A DNA stretch of 64,000 nucleotides from Lentzea aerocolonigenes (GCF_000955955.1 NZ_JYJG01000004.1:62001-126000), one strand, 5' to 3'; counted from the stretch's first letter, positions 34,813 to 43,255 are shown. Notes: a model not told the origin generated them from the sequence alone. Program-made: numbers and translations.

Positions 34813-35931
34813 TCAGCTCGTCGCCGCGGCGGCGATCTGCTGGACGATCAACGGCTGGCCGTCCGCCGACTTCACCGTCGGGTTCACCGAGTACACCAGC
34901 TTCCGCTCCAGACCACGCGTGGCGAAGACGCCGCTCGAGTAGCCGTGCCGGCTGCCGGTCTTCCCCCACACCTCGACGCCGTTCACGACGATCCTCATCA
35001 GGCCCTGGCTGTAGAGCGCCGGACCGCCTCCGCCGAACGTGGGCACGTCCGGAACGGTGAAGAGCCTCGTCATCATCTCGCGGCCCAGCAGACGGCCGCG
35101 GAACAAGCCGGTGATGAATCCGTCCAGGTCCTCGGCGGTGGAGACGAGCGCGCCGGCCGCGCCCGGAATCGACTGGTTCATCTCGGTCGCGTCGACCAGC
35201 TCGCCGTCCACGTCGAGATACCCGCGCGCCGCCGCGCCGGGCAGGCTCGGGTCGTCTCCCGGGTCATAGGTGTCGCACAAACCCAGCGGCCCGGTGATCC
35301 GTTCGCGCAGGTTCCGCGCGTAGGAACGTCCGGTCACCTTCTCGACGATCATGCCGGCCGTGACGTAGGCGGTGTTCGTGTACTTCTGGGCGGTGCCGGG
35401 CGGGAAGTCGATCGGATGCCGCAACGCGGTGTCCACCACCTGACGCGGGCTCCAGTGCTCGAAGCGGTGTTCGAGGACCCAGCGCGGGTCGGTCAGCCCC
35501 GGGATGTCCACCGACGGCAGGCCGGACGTGTGATCGAGCAGCGTGTGCACGGGAACGGGCGGGTAGTCGGCCGGCAACACGCCTGGCAGATACCGCTGCA
35601 CGGGCTCGTCGAGGTCGATCCGCCGCTCCTGGGCCAGCTGCAGCACCATCACAGCGGTGAAGACCTTGGTGGTGCTGCCGATCCGGAAGCGCCCACCAGC
35701 TCGCACCGGCGCACCGGTGCGCACGTCGGACACCCCGGCAACCCCGGACCAGGCACCCGCCGACCCGGTGATCCTGACCAGCGCCCCGGTCGTCTCCTGG
35801 TTGGGCAACCCGCTGATCGCGGCTCGCAGCGCGGCGTCGTTGGGCGGCGGTAGTTGAGGTGCGGCACCCGCGGGCACCGCACTGACGGCAGCCGCGACGG
35901 CGGCGATGATCGTGACAACTGCGGTTCTCAT
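34813..35931 (-). CDS. Secreted serine hydrolase (beta-lactamase class C / DD-carboxypeptidase family)
   Basis: 372 residues with a signal peptide (RTAVVTIIAAVAAAVSAVPA). The S12 active site is complete: SxxK in GSTTKVFTAV, YxN in KYTNTAY and the KTG-equivalent WGKTGSRHGYSSG. The loop LLDHTSGLPS is typical of D-alanyl-D-alanine carboxypeptidase/esterase-type members. One of three related enzymes in the window (also at 40289 and 55274). Start set at the ATG preceding the signal peptide; the 74-codon upstream extension is rejected. Confidence 0.87.
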   Translation of the reverse strand: MRTAVVTIIAAVAAAVSAVPAGAAPQLPPPNDAALRAAISGLPNQETTGALVRITGSAGAWSGVAGVSDVRTGAPVRAGGRFRIGSTTKVFTAVMVLQLAQERRIDLDEPVQRYLPGVLPADYPPVPVHTLLDHTSGLPSVDIPGLTDPRWVLEHRFEHWSPRQVVDTALRHPIDFPPGTAQKYTNTAYVTAGMIVEKVTGRSYARNLRERITGPLGLCDTYDPGDDPSLPGAAARGYLDVDGELVDATEMNQSIPGAAGALVSTAEDLDGFITGLFRGRLLGREMMTRLFTVPDVPTFGGGGPALYSQGLMRIVVNGVEVWGKTGSRHGYSSGVFATRGLERKLVYSVNPTVKSADGQPLIVQQIAAAATS

Positions 35932-36172
35932 GTCGATCAGCCTGTCGGCTCCGGACCTCGCGAAACATGGAGCTTCCCGGCGTTGTTGGGGTAGGGCCAG
36001 CCGCATGATCATCCGTCGATCCCGGATTCGCGTGAGCCGGATGTCGATTCGAGCTCTCGCGGTTCGACGTATGAGCAGACGGACAAGCATCCGGTCCGCT
36101 GCGGGCGGAATTCGGATGAGACCGGCACGGATCTGAGGAAGACTCGGCAGCACCGATGACTTGCTTCAGATC

Positions 36173-36190
36173 CACCGGTCTCTACCGGTG
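36173..36190. promoter_or_regulatory. Inverted repeat in MFS gene promoter region
   Basis: Perfect 7-bp arms CACCGGT and ACCGGTG flank CTCT. The site is 63 bp upstream of the exporter ATG, within a 321-bp non-coding stretch (35932-36252) between divergent genes in which I see nothing else. Size and place fit an operator for a TetR/MarR-type repressor, but no such regulator gene is adjacent. Confidence 0.35.
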
Positions 36191-36252
36191 TCACCCAGAC
36201 GCCGGCGGCCTTGGCCGCGACACGACTGCCAGCTACCTAGTGAGGGCCTGAC

Positions 36253-37698
36253 ATGCCTGCAGCGATCCAAGACCGCCCGACCGCGCAAGCGGCCAGAACA
36301 CCCCTGGTGGTGCGCCTGCTGGTGCTGGCCACGTTCGTGGTGATCCTCAACGAGACCTTGATGATCAACGCGATCCCGCGCCTGATGGAGTCCTTGCAGG
36401 TCACCGAACAGGCAGCGCAGTGGGTCTCCACCGCGTTCATGCTCACCATGGCCGCGGTCATCCCGATCTCCGGCTGGTTCCTGCAGCGAGTGACCACCCG
36501 CCAGGGCTACGCGATCGCGATGGGCGTCTTCCTGGCCGGAACCGCCATCTGCGCCGCGGCCCCGATCTTCCCGATCCTGCTGGTGGGCCGGATCGTCCAG
36601 GCCGCAGGCACCGCCGTGATGATGCCGCTGCTGATGACGACCCTGATGACCGTCGTGCCAGAACAGGACCGCGGCCGCGTCATGGGCAACGTGACCCTCG
36701 CCATCTCCGTCGCCCCGGCTCTCGGCCCGGCCGTCTCTGGCCTGATCCTCCAACTGGGCAGCTGGCGCCTGCTCTTCGTGGCCGTCCTCCCGATCGCCGG
36801 CGCTGTCACGTACTTCGGCCTCCGCCAGATGACCAACATCGGCGAACCGAAGGTCAGCTCGATCGACTGGTACAGCGCAGTCGCCGCCACCCTGGGCTTC
36901 GGCAGCCTCGTCTACGGCCTGAGCCTCTTCGGTGAACGCCAGCCGGACCTGGGCCTGGTCTTCGTGGTCGCAGGCGCCGCCACCATCACGTTCTTCGTGC
37001 TCCGCCAGCTCAAACTGCAGCGCACCGGCGCTCCGCTGATGGACCTGCGCACCCTCACCAACCGCACCTTCACCCTGGCACTGGTCCTGCTGTGCATCGG
37101 CATGCTGGCCATGCTCGGCTCGATGATCCTGCTCCCGTTGTACCTGCAGAACCTCCGAGGCCTGACCCCGCTCGAAACCGGCCTGCTCCTGATGCCGGGC
37201 GGCCTGGCCATGGGCCTGCTCGGCCCCACGGTCGGCAAGCTCTACGACCGCCTGGGCAGCCGCCCGCTGGTCCTCCCCGGCGCGATCGGCATGGTCCTCT
37301 CCCTGGCAGGCTTCACCCAGGTCTCCAGCTCGATGCCGTACTGGCAGATCCTGTGCCTGCACGCCCTCCTGATGGTGAGCCTGGCCGCCACCTTCACCCC
37401 GCTGTTCACCCTGGGCATGGGCGCTCTGCCGCCCGACCTCTACCCGCACGGCAGTTCGATCCTGGGCACCCTCCAACAGGTGGCAGCAGCTCTGGGCACC
37501 GCCCTCGTCGTGACCGTCATGTCCGCCCGAGCCACCCACCTGGTGTCCGACGGCGTTGGTGCCGCTGCCGCCCAGCTGAGCGGCATGAAGCTGGCCTTCG
37601 TCGTAGCCACCGTGATCGCCGTGGCAACGATCGTCGTAGCGGTGATGCTGCCCAGCCGCACCACCACCTCGCCCGATGCCGAGGCCCACGCCCACTGA
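36253..37698 (+). CDS. MFS drug exporter, DHA2 (EmrB/QacA) family
   Basis: 481 residues with about 14 hydrophobic segments, as in the DHA2 group. Recognisable pieces: LVVRLLVLATFVVILNETLM in helix 1, AAQWVSTAFMLTMAAVIPIS in helix 2, GRVMGNVTLAISVAPALGPAVSG (antiporter motif C) in helix 5, and the GKLYDRLGSRPL loop. Substrate unknown; such pumps export drugs or secondary metabolites using the proton gradient. Has its own promoter region and a strong terminator, so it is monocistronic. Confidence 0.9.
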   Translation: MPAAIQDRPTAQAARTPLVVRLLVLATFVVILNETLMINAIPRLMESLQVTEQAAQWVSTAFMLTMAAVIPISGWFLQRVTTRQGYAIAMGVFLAGTAICAAAPIFPILLVGRIVQAAGTAVMMPLLMTTLMTVVPEQDRGRVMGNVTLAISVAPALGPAVSGLILQLGSWRLLFVAVLPIAGAVTYFGLRQMTNIGEPKVSSIDWYSAVAATLGFGSLVYGLSLFGERQPDLGLVFVVAGAATITFFVLRQLKLQRTGAPLMDLRTLTNRTFTLALVLLCIGMLAMLGSMILLPLYLQNLRGLTPLETGLLLMPGGLAMGLLGPTVGKLYDRLGSRPLVLPGAIGMVLSLAGFTQVSSSMPYWQILCLHALLMVSLAATFTPLFTLGMGALPPDLYPHGSSILGTLQQVAAALGTALVVTVMSARATHLVSDGVGAAAAQLSGMKLAFVVATVIAVATIVVAVMLPSRTTTSPDAEAHAH

Positions 37699-37709
37699 GC
37701 TCGAACTCG

Positions 37710-37749
37710 AAGGCCCTCAGGTCGCCGACCTGGGGGCCTTCTCTCTTTT
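37710..37749 (+). terminator. Rho-independent terminator after MFS gene
   Basis: A 14-bp stem (37710-37723 with 37727-37740, one G-T mismatch) with a 3-nt loop is followed by CTCTCTTTT. It begins 12 bp past the exporter stop and separates it from the convergent gene. Confidence 0.85.
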
Positions 37750-38450
37750 CAGCGGCGCATCCACACGCGCAACGGCCCAAGCGCGACAAACCCGCACGCG
37801 AGTGCGTGCTCGAGATCATCCCCATGCTCATAACCGGCAAGGGGCAGCTCAGGCCAACGTGCCGCAGCCGCCGCAACCGCTGCCGACCAAACCGCCGTCT
37901 CCTCGCCGTCGACCGCGAAGAGGTTGCTGAGCCCGACCACGCCCGAACCGCGGTTCAACACAACGCCCCCAGCAAGTTCTTCACCGCTACGCAGAGCCAG
38001 CACCACCACGTCCGGCTCGTCGAGCAACGCAGGCCTGAACACATCGGGCGCGTCATCCCCACCGTGCCAAGCACTCTGCCAAGCGCGAAGCCCAGCAGCC
38101 GTCCCAACCTCCTCAGCCCGCAGTCCAGAAGCCGGACGAGCTTCTGGCAGCCGGTAGATCCAGTGGGCCGTGAACAGCTCGGCAAAGCCGTGGGAGGTGA
38201 AGTCCTGGGCGGCGAAACTGTCCTTGATCGAGCACCCGGGCGACGTGTCGATGCCGGCAAGCACGTCGCTCGGCACCGCATCAGCCAGCAACGTGACGGC
38301 ATCGGGGTAATACAGCGGCGTGCGGCGCGCACTGCGCCACACCCGCTCGCCAAAGGTGCTGGGAATGCCGTGGGACCTGCATACCGACGCACACCAGTCG
38401 GCGTTGTTCCGGGCAGCGGCTTGAAGAGAGGCCGTCTCACTCGTGATCAC
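37749..38450 (-). CDS. GNAT-like hypothetical protein
   Basis: About 233 residues. The C-terminal half reads like a degenerate N-acetyltransferase domain (VVVLALRSGEELAGGVVLNRGSG, VGLSNLFAVDGEETAVWSA, LAGYEHGDDLEHALACGFVALG), the last stretch resembling GNAT motif B. The N-terminal half has HGIPSTFGERVWRS and LYYPDAVTLL and is not recognised. Start uncertain: GTG at 38450 is favoured because the frame further upstream is Arg/Cys-rich and unlike protein. Its stop touches the T tract of the convergent terminator. Confidence 0.65.
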   Translation of the reverse strand: MITSETASLQAAARNNADWCASVCRSHGIPSTFGERVWRSARRTPLYYPDAVTLLADAVPSDVLAGIDTSPGCSIKDSFAAQDFTSHGFAELFTAHWIYRLPEARPASGLRAEEVGTAAGLRAWQSAWHGGDDAPDVFRPALLDEPDVVVLALRSGEELAGGVVLNRGSGVVGLSNLFAVDGEETAVWSAAVAAAAARWPELPLAGYEHGDDLEHALACGFVALGPLRVWMRR

Positions 38451-38508
38451 ACAGACAGGCTGGCACCGCTCATGCCGGCCACGCATCCGGTTTCTGCCCG
38501 CCGCAAGA

Positions 38509-38540
38509 CGAAACGCCCAGGCCGGTGACCTGGGGGTTCG
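38509..38540 (-). terminator. Terminator after the saccharopine dehydrogenase-like gene
   Basis: On the minus strand a GAACCCCCAGG / CCTGGGCGTTTC stem with small mismatches lies about 100 bp past the stop at 38638 and is followed by GTCTTG. The 190 bp between the two minus-strand genes contain no other feature I can support. Confidence 0.5.
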
Positions 38541-38637
38541 TCAGGAGCGGCCCTAACGCATCAGCATGCGAACCGCTCGGTGCAGGCCAAAGGGGCGACC
38601 GGCTCACCGTGTGTTCGCCTGCACGGGCCGACGCGAG

Positions 38638-39852
38638 TCAGGCGGCCGTGACGTCATAGGTGTGGCCGGCGATGCGGAGGCGGTCGATCAGGGCACGGCC
38701 CATGGCCGTCGCCGGTGTGAGCGAGCCGGATCGCTGCGGGAGGTCGTCCAGAGCCAGGCAGAGGGCGCTCTGCCCGAGCATGACGGCCGTGGCCGCATAG
38801 CCGGGATCGCCCGGCCCGGCGACCGTGGCCCGGTAGCGGCGCCCCGAACTGGTGGTGGCGTGCAGCACCGAGCGGAACCAGCCCTTCGCGCGGGCCTGCT
38901 CGCCGGGCCCGGTGCCGGGTGCGGGCAGCACCCGGTCGAGCAGGCCGCGGACGGGCTTGACCGACATGGCGCCGACCAGCCCGACCAGCCCACCGGTGAT
39001 GCCGGCCGCCGCGAGCGCTCCGGTGACGCCCGACCCGGTGCCCATGACCTCGCCGTAACGCAGCGCCGGCCCGTAGGCCCAGTCGAGCAGGGCGTTGCTG
39101 CGCCGCACGATGCGCGTGTTGAACGGGGCCATGACGAACGGCGCGTGCCATGACCCGTCGGCGGCGCGGGAGGGCATCCCGGCGTCACGGGGCTGGCCCG
39201 GCGTCGGCTCGGCAGCGCGGTCGGGGCTGAGCGCGTGCGGGTCTGCAGCGACTCGCCGCAGACCCGGGTTGCTCTCGTAGGCCTCGATCTGCGCCCGCAG
39301 CGAGTCGATCGTGCCGCCGCTGAACCCGCCCCTGACGGTCGCCACCAGCCGCACATCGGTGAGCTGACCAGCACCGTCGGCCTCAGCCTGCTCGTGCAGC
39401 ATCAACGTGCCCAGGTCAGACGGGATCGAGTCGTAGCCGCAGGCGTGCACGATCCGGGCACCGGACTCCCGGCCCAGCTCGTTCACGGCGTCGATCGCGT
39501 CGCGGACGAACAACACCTCGCCGGTCAGGTCCGCGTAGTGCGTGCCGGCCCGCGCGCAGGCCTCGACGACCGGCAGCCCGTAGCGCGCGTACGGCCCGAC
39601 GGTGGTGGCGAGCACCCGCGTCGACGCGGCCAGCCCCGCCAGCGCGGCCGGATCCCCCGAGTCCGCGACAACCAGCGGCCACTCCCGCGCCGCCAGGGGG
39701 AGCCCGGCCCGAGTGGCGGCCAGCTTGTCCGCCGACCGCCCGGCCAGCGCGATCCGAACGCCCGCAGGGGCGTGCCGGGCCAGATGTTCGGCGGTCAGTG
39801 CCCCGACGAACCCGGTGGCGCCGTAGAGGACGACGTCATGCTCACGATCCAT
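38638..39852 (-). CDS. Saccharopine dehydrogenase-like / trans-acting enoyl reductase family protein
   Basis: 404 residues. Rossmann start DVVLYGATGFVGALTAEHLA with GATGFVG nucleotide motif, then IALAGRSADKLAA, TTVGPYARYGLPVVEACARAGTHYADLTGE and HACGYDSIPSDLGT, all hallmarks of the saccharopine dehydrogenase-like group that includes mycobacterial trans-acting enoyl reductases. C-terminal FNTRIVRRSNALLDWAYG and RYRATVAGPGDPGYAATA also fit. Probably a lipid-modifying oxidoreductase; substrate unknown. Start at the ATG preceding DREHD. Confidence 0.85.
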   Translation of the reverse strand: MDREHDVVLYGATGFVGALTAEHLARHAPAGVRIALAGRSADKLAATRAGLPLAAREWPLVVADSGDPAALAGLAASTRVLATTVGPYARYGLPVVEACARAGTHYADLTGEVLFVRDAIDAVNELGRESGARIVHACGYDSIPSDLGTLMLHEQAEADGAGQLTDVRLVATVRGGFSGGTIDSLRAQIEAYESNPGLRRVAADPHALSPDRAAEPTPGQPRDAGMPSRAADGSWHAPFVMAPFNTRIVRRSNALLDWAYGPALRYGEVMGTGSGVTGALAAAGITGGLVGLVGAMSVKPVRGLLDRVLPAPGTGPGEQARAKGWFRSVLHATTSSGRRYRATVAGPGDPGYAATAVMLGQSALCLALDDLPQRSGSLTPATAMGRALIDRLRIAGHTYDVTAA

Positions 39853-40288
39853 GCCCGCCAGCATGCTCCCAGGGGCCGGCGGCTCAGCCGGTCGGGTAGC
39901 GGCGGTCTACCTCGGTGAGCTGAGAACAGTCGTCGTCGTGCGGGTTCGCGCGGAGAGCGAACTGGTGGGACGCGCAGGTCAGCATAAGAACCCCGTTGTT
40001 GCAGCTCAGGGGCCGCAGCTAGCCATCAAGGCCGTTGGACCCCGTGGAACCAACCAATGGGCTTCAAGGGGATGGCGGCTCGATGTAAAGAGGGAGCGAG
40101 TCCATGACGCTCGTCGGCTGCCACTCGACGACGGTCGGCCGGACGCCGCCCTTCCGCACGAACTCATGCGCAGCGGTCCCAGGGGTCGGATCAGGGAACG
40201 ATCGGGGTGATCACCGATGGGCGACGGCGGCCAGGCACAGCAAAGTCGACGCCGTCATCAAGATCCCCTCACACCGGAGTAGCCCACA
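39853..40288. other. 436-bp non-coding stretch with an imperfect copy of the tRNA-flank sequence
   Basis: No frame here looks like protein. It contains 39942-39969, which is repeated at 42230-42257 (separate entries), and otherwise only degenerate sequence. The stretch separates the conserved chromosomal genes from the accessory region and may be scar DNA from earlier insertions. Confidence 0.4.
39942..39969 (+). repeat. 28-bp direct repeat, left copy
   Basis: Identical at 26 of 28 positions to 42230-42257. It contains GTTCGC-7 nt-GCGAAC, a small hairpin, then TGGTGGG. The right copy runs into the tRNA-Lys 3' end (CCA side), so this could be an old attachment-site flank or a duplicated tRNA terminator. 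Confidence 0.55.
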
Positions 40289-41377
40289 ATGCGCCCACGC
40301 CGCGCCTCCGCCACCCTGGCTTTGGCCACCGCTTTCGCGATCGGCGCGGCGTTCCCCGCGACCGCCGCCACATCTGTGGGTCCCGGTGTCCAGAGCGTCC
40401 TGGATCGGTTGCCCGACGACGTGGTGGCGGGCGCGCTGGTCAGCCGGGACGGCGTGGGGGCCACCGCCGGTCCGGTCACCGCCAACGCACACTTCCGGAT
40501 CGGCAGCGTCACCAAGGTGTTCACCAACACCGTGGTGCTCCAGCTCGCCGCCGAACACCGCGTCGACATTGACGCACCGGCACGGCGCTACGTCCCAGGG
40601 TTGATGCCCCGCGAGTACGACGGTGTCACTGTGCGCCAGCTCCTCAACCACACCAGCGGCCTGCCCAAGCCCGCCGCGGCCCCCGGTCCGGCGGACGGTC
40701 CTGGGTGGTGGCTCAAGGCCGTTGCGCCCCGCGACGCCCTGCGTGACTCGTTCGCCGCGACCATCGGCGCGCCGCCCCCTCCTGGCTCCGAGCAGCAGTA
40801 CAACGGGCTCAACTCGCTCGTCCTCGGCCTGCTCGTCGAGGAGGTCACGGGCCACTCGTTCACCCACGAGCTGCAGCACCGGATCATCCGGCCACTGAAA
40901 CTGAGGCACACCAGCCTCCCCGCCGCCGACGATCCGACGATCCCTTCTCCTCACGCACGGGTGTACGTCGGCGGGCACGACGTGACCGAGCAGAGCCCGT
41001 ATCCGTGGGCCGAGGGCGGCGTGATCTCCACCGCCGCCGACCTGGACCGCTTCCTCACCGCGCTGTTCCGAGGCCGCCTGCTGCCGCCCGCCCAGCAGGA
41101 GCTGCTGTTCCACGTGCCGGACGTGAAGGGTGCGGCGACCAACACGAGGTACTGCTTCGGCCCCGAGGCGTGCTACAGCGTCGGCGGCCTGATGCGCTAT
41201 CGACTCTCGAGCGGTGAGTACGCGTGGGGCAAGACCGGCTCCCGCCCTGGCTGGGACAACGGGTTCTTCGCCACGAAGAACCTGCGTCACCGCGTGGTGT
41301 ACTCGCTGAACCCGACCGGGCAGGGCTCCGACCTAGACCACATCATGGCGATCGTCGGTGCCGGGCTCGCCGACTGA
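40289..41377 (+). CDS. Secreted serine hydrolase (beta-lactamase family)
   Basis: 362 residues with a signal peptide (RRASATLALATAFAIGAAFPATAA). S12 motifs: SxxK in GSVTKVFTNT, YxN-type QYNGLN, and WGKTGSRPGWDNG near the C-terminus; LLNHTSGLPKP is conserved. Closest relative in the window is the enzyme at 34813. It sits between the two copies of the 28-bp repeat, so it could be cargo of an older element, although base composition looks like the host. ATG start directly before the signal peptide. Confidence 0.87.
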   Translation: MRPRRASATLALATAFAIGAAFPATAATSVGPGVQSVLDRLPDDVVAGALVSRDGVGATAGPVTANAHFRIGSVTKVFTNTVVLQLAAEHRVDIDAPARRYVPGLMPREYDGVTVRQLLNHTSGLPKPAAAPGPADGPGWWLKAVAPRDALRDSFAATIGAPPPPGSEQQYNGLNSLVLGLLVEEVTGHSFTHELQHRIIRPLKLRHTSLPAADDPTIPSPHARVYVGGHDVTEQSPYPWAEGGVISTAADLDRFLTALFRGRLLPPAQQELLFHVPDVKGAATNTRYCFGPEACYSVGGLMRYRLSSGEYAWGKTGSRPGWDNGFFATKNLRHRVVYSLNPTGQGSDLDHIMAIVGAGLAD

Positions 41378-41475
41378 ACCGCCACGCCGCCGGCTTGCCG
41401 CTGTCTAACGCGTGACCGACAGAACGGTCCCGTCAGAACCGACGGGCCGCACGAGGTCATTGATCGCCGGCAAAC

Positions 41476-41720
41476 CTACGACAACCAGGCCGGAACGTCC
41501 GGGCTGATGCTCGCATCTCCGGAGGGCATCTGGGATTGTTCGTCTGGCGTGAAGATCCCGATTTTCCTGCGATCTTCGAAGCTCATGAAGTCGAGCGCGA
41601 GGCGTCGGACCACGTAGTCCATGACCGAAGAGGCTTCCGGAATCTCGGGGTCGTCGGTCATCCCCATCGGTTCATACCGCGTGTTGGTCAGCTTCTCGAC
41701 AATGACGGGAAACGGGACGC
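41476..41720 (-). pseudogene. nrdJ: Fragment of vitamin B12-dependent ribonucleotide reductase (nrdJ)
   Basis: The minus-strand frame encodes VIVEKLTNTRYEPMGMTDDP, then EIPEASSVMDYVVRRLALDF and MSFEDRRKIGIFTPDEQ, which reads like the internal NrdJ segment before its C-terminal region. Nothing of the large catalytic domain is present, and upstream the frame runs into sequence antisense to the serine-recombinase relic. I therefore read it as a roughly 75-codon fragment left by a rearrangement, not a gene. A complete nrdJ presumably exists elsewhere. Confidence 0.65.
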
Positions 41721-42229
41721 CGTACTGGAGGCCGTCGCGAGCTTCTACCGCAATCAGCACCAACTCATCCGCGGCGCCGTCGAACTCGCGATCAAGCAGC
41801 ACGAGTCCAGCCACGACGACCTGAAGGCCGAGCTGAAGGTCATCGAAGGCGACCTCAGCAACGTCACCAGAAGGTCGACCGCTACATCGACGCGTTCGAG
41901 GACGGCAAGCTCGACCCCGACGACGAGACCTTCAAACAGCGGATGCTGCAACACCGCACCACCCAGAAGAGCCTTCGCGCCCGCCGTGAAGAGCTTCAGC
42001 ACGAGCTCACCGCTGAACCCGCCATGCCGGACGCCGCACTGCTTGATCAGGTCACCGAGCACATCTCAGAGGTGCTGGACGCCGGGAACCACAACCAGTG
42101 GAAAGCCCTGATGGAAGCTCTGGTGGTTGAGGTCAAGGTCCTCAGCCCGGACAGGCTGGTCCCGGTCTTCCGGGTGCCTCAGCCGGACCCTGAAAGGGCA
42201 GACACCGACCTGCCGGTACCTGCCCCCGA

Positions 42230-42257
42230 GGGTTCGCGTAGAGAGCGAACTGGTGGG
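42230..42257 (+). repeat. 28-bp direct repeat, right copy
   Basis: Matches 39942-39969 with two mismatches. Here the hairpin GTTCGC-GTAGAGA-GCGAAC is directly followed by the 38-bp attL core, so on the minus strand it lies just after the tRNA CCA and may have been its original terminator. Confidence 0.55.
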
Positions 42258-42288
42258 CCGCCAGGGACTCGAACCCTGAACCCGAAGA
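42251..42288 (+). repeat. attL core of the AICE
   Basis: 38 bp identical to 53828-53865. It covers the complement of the CCA end, 3' acceptor strand, T arm, variable loop and the 3' anticodon stem of tRNA-Lys. Beyond 42288 the match decays, so no functional tRNA remains here. Confidence 0.88.
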
Positions 42289-42496
42289 GTAAGAGCACTC
42301 GCTTGGCGTTGTTCGTTGATCTTCTTCGACAGTGCTCACTACCTGCGTGAATGGACTCTTGATCTGAGCACCGTGGACAGTCGCTTCGCGACGTTTATCG
42401 ACGTTTTACGAGACTAGAGCGCATCATGATCTTGGTCCTTCTGCGCCGTCTGCACCCCTGCCATCATCCCGACTAGGGTCGCCGATCGCGTTCGGC
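42289..42496. other. Left-end non-coding region of the AICE
   Basis: 208 bp with no convincing gene. Contains two 8-bp direct repeats CGACGTTT (42389-42396 and 42399-42406), 10 bp apart, within a locally A+T-richer stretch; these could be arm-type integrase or Xis sites, which usually lie close to the core, but no consensus is known to me for this integrase. Confidence 0.3.
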
Positions 42497-42895
42497 TCAA
42501 GACTGAAATTGCGTACGGCTGACGACTGCGGCAGCTATGAGCGCTACGAGGTTGTCGGTCCAGCAGTCCGACTCCTTGGTGGCGACCTCGGCACTGCAGC
42601 TTGCACAGACGAGGTTGGGGCCGCCTTGGCCGTCAAGCCCGCAGCAACCGGCGCGCCGCTTGCGGTCGGGATGCAGAGCAGTGCCTGGCACGTCGTCAGG
42701 ATGCAGGATGAAGAGCGTGGCGTTGTAGTTGATCGCGTAGGTGCCCTGCGCCACCCGCGGGTCTGCGATGCGATGGTCGGACAGGTGATCGCCAGCCGGG
42801 AATGCCGCTGACTCCAGGAGATCGCCGGTGAGAGGGTGCTCGCAGGTCGCGCAGAGATAGAGGGTCACCGGGACATTGTGCGGAATCATGACCAT
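42497..42895 (-). CDS. Small zinc-ribbon-like hypothetical protein
   Basis: About 132 residues with two Cys clusters: LYLCATCEHPLTGDLL near the N-terminus and AGCCGLDGQGGPNLVCASCS toward the C-terminus, followed by EVATKESDCWTDN. The spacing suggests two CxxC knuckles and a structural zinc. I have no functional family. Start taken at 42895; one of the codons MVMIPHNV could be the true start. Opposite strand to the ATPase pair; it lies between attL and the cargo. Confidence 0.6.
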   Translation of the reverse strand: MVMIPHNVPVTLYLCATCEHPLTGDLLESAAFPAGDHLSDHRIADPRVAQGTYAINYNATLFILHPDDVPGTALHPDRKRRAGCCGLDGQGGPNLVCASCSAEVATKESDCWTDNLVALIAAAVVSRTQFQS

Positions 42896-42979
42896 GCTTT
42901 AGTCGAGATCGCTCACCTCGGCCGGTGATGCTGGCTCAAGGTACTCGTTCCAGCCTTGACGCAGCGCCGCCGGCCGTTG

Positions 42980-43255
42980 TCATGCTCGCGGCGTCGGGGT
43001 GGCGCTCGTTCGGAAGTCAGTCAGCCAGTCGGTTACCTGCTCATCGCTATGCAAGTAGGGGAGGTTGGGTCCGTGGCGGAGATCGACACCGTGGAGTCGC
43101 TCGATCGCCGTTCGCACCGCAACGTCGGTGATGCTGACGTCACCAGTCAACTGAGCCGCAGCCCAACGGTCCACCTCGTCGCGGCTCGTTTCGCCACTCA
43201 GGAGGCGCACGAACTGCGACTCGACATCAGCGCGGGACACACCGGCGTGGCTCAT
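42980..43255 (-). CDS. Small helical protein, immunity-like
   Basis: 91 residues from MSHAGVSRADVESQFVRLLS: then GETSRDEVDRWAAAQL, ITDVAVRTAIERLHGVDL, and YLHSDEQVTDWLTDFR. All helical, acidic, no cysteine. It resembles small stand-alone actinobacterial proteins often found near polymorphic toxin or mobile loci, possibly immunity proteins; that is an impression only. The start at 43255 is preferred over the Arg-rich upstream extension. Confidence 0.6.
   Translation of the reverse strand: MSHAGVSRADVESQFVRLLSGETSRDEVDRWAAAQLTGDVSITDVAVRTAIERLHGVDLRHGPNLPYLHSDEQVTDWLTDFRTSATPTPRA

Larger units (their letters stand above)
41719..42350 (+). pseudogene. C-terminal relic of a large serine recombinase, frameshifted
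   Basis: One frame gives DAVLEAVASFYRNQHQLIRG and AVELAIKQHESSHDDLKAEL; after a shift near 41868 another gives KVDRYIDAFEDGKLDPDDET, RARREELQHEL, HNQWKALMEALVVEVKVL and VPVFRVPQP. This is the coiled-coil and C-terminal tail of actinobacterial large serine integrases. The catalytic and zinc domains are missing. The frame continues through GGPPGTRTLNPKSK, antisense translation of the tRNA-Lys 3' end, to a stop at 42350, showing that this recombinase once abutted an attachment site in the same tRNA. Confidence 0.75.

Noticed and set aside
36166..37695. 509-codon minus-strand ORF opposite the MFS exporter
   Set aside because: Gly/His/Asp-rich product is antisense of membrane helices; the plus frame has 14 hydrophobic segments and conserved MFS motifs.
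41536..42111. 191-codon plus-strand ORF as an intact gene
   Set aside because: Its first part is antisense to the NrdJ fragment and its last part has lost the serine-recombinase frame; best read as relic sequence.
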